A stretch of DNA of 5,780 nucleotides. Source: Hydrogenothermaceae bacterium (lineage in GTDB: Bacteria > Aquificota > Aquificia > Aquificales > Hydrogenothermaceae). Below, one piece after another: positions 5,741-5,780 of this stretch. Where the stretch lies: contig WFXI01000098.1 in the NCBI GenBank assembly GCA_015490675.1, positions 1 through 5,780 of the forward strand, written 5' to 3'. Each line of letters begins with the position of its first letter. Position 1 is the first letter of the stretch. Made by a program: the position numbers and the translations under genes. The notes below the pieces were generated by a model, which searched no databases, had not been told where the DNA came from, and saw nothing but the letters and a program-made list of their open reading frames with translations.

Positions 5741-5780
5741 TGTTGCAACATTTTGCAACACTTGCAACATTTTGCAACAT
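5733..5780. repeat. Helically phased TGCAACA array upstream of gatB, runs off the window
   Basis: TGCAACA occurs five times on the + strand, starting at 5733, 5744, 5754, 5763 and 5773. The spacings are 11, 10, 9 and 10 bp, so the copies fall on roughly one face of the helix. The first copy and the adjacent TGTTGCA form a perfect 7-1-7 inverted repeat (5733-5747), and 5741-5750 is itself a 10-bp palindrome. The array overlaps the presumed -35 of gatB and continues to the last base, so more copies may follow. It could be a multi-site operator, possibly shared with a divergent gene beyond the window, or a simple short tandem repeat. It does not match DnaA boxes, and its units are far too short for CRISPR repeats. 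Confidence 0.7.

Noticed and set aside
5733..5780. CRISPR array or replication-origin iterons
   Set aside because: The unit is only about 10 bp with no unique spacers of CRISPR length. No DnaA-box match and no replication gene are present. Kept only as a repeat or operator candidate.

Overview
The window is AT-rich and its coding is very dense. It looks like a bacterial chromosome segment. GatB and the other conserved proteins have a thermophile flavour: many Lys, Glu and Ile, short intergenic gaps and overlapping genes. GatB reads much like the Aquificota proteins I remember, so I would place the source near Aquificota, perhaps a low-GC member such as the Hydrogenothermaceae. That placement is inference from memory, not a search. 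I see no mobile element, tRNA, rRNA, CRISPR array or phage gene.

Layout. On the + strand, positions 1-818 hold the 3' part of a cyclophilin-type peptidyl-prolyl isomerase gene, followed by a coupled gene (ATGA overlap) for a 153-residue protein I do not recognise. Everything from 819 to 5680 is read on the - strand in two blocks. The upstream block (5680 to 3622) is gatB, the B subunit of the tRNA amidotransferase, overlapping a class I SAM-dependent methyltransferase gene by 8 bases. The downstream block (3528 to 819) is feoA-feoB, the ferrous iron uptake pair (ATGA overlap). It continues into a 98-residue coiled-coil/two-helix membrane protein and a 34-residue single-helix membrane protein that overlaps the 98-residue gene and has a near-perfect ribosome binding site. 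The two convergent blocks meet at 818/819 with no spacer between the stop codons and no visible hairpin terminator.

Regulation. Between the methyltransferase and feoA lies a perfect 17-bp palindrome (8-1-8) at 3542-3558, just upstream of the feoA ribosome binding site and downstream of a TATAAT box. It resembles a Fur-family 7-1-7 operator and is the best candidate for iron control of the feo block. Upstream of gatB, a TATAAT promoter is preceded by five copies of TGCAACA spaced 9-11 bp apart. The first two form a 7-1-7 inverted repeat over the presumed -35 element, and the array reaches the window edge. This looks like a helically phased protein-binding array.

Most worth following up are the two unannotated-looking membrane proteins downstream of feoB (possible Feo accessory subunits), the two operator-like elements, and the zero-gap convergent junction. 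There is no strong sign of a wholly new multi-gene system.
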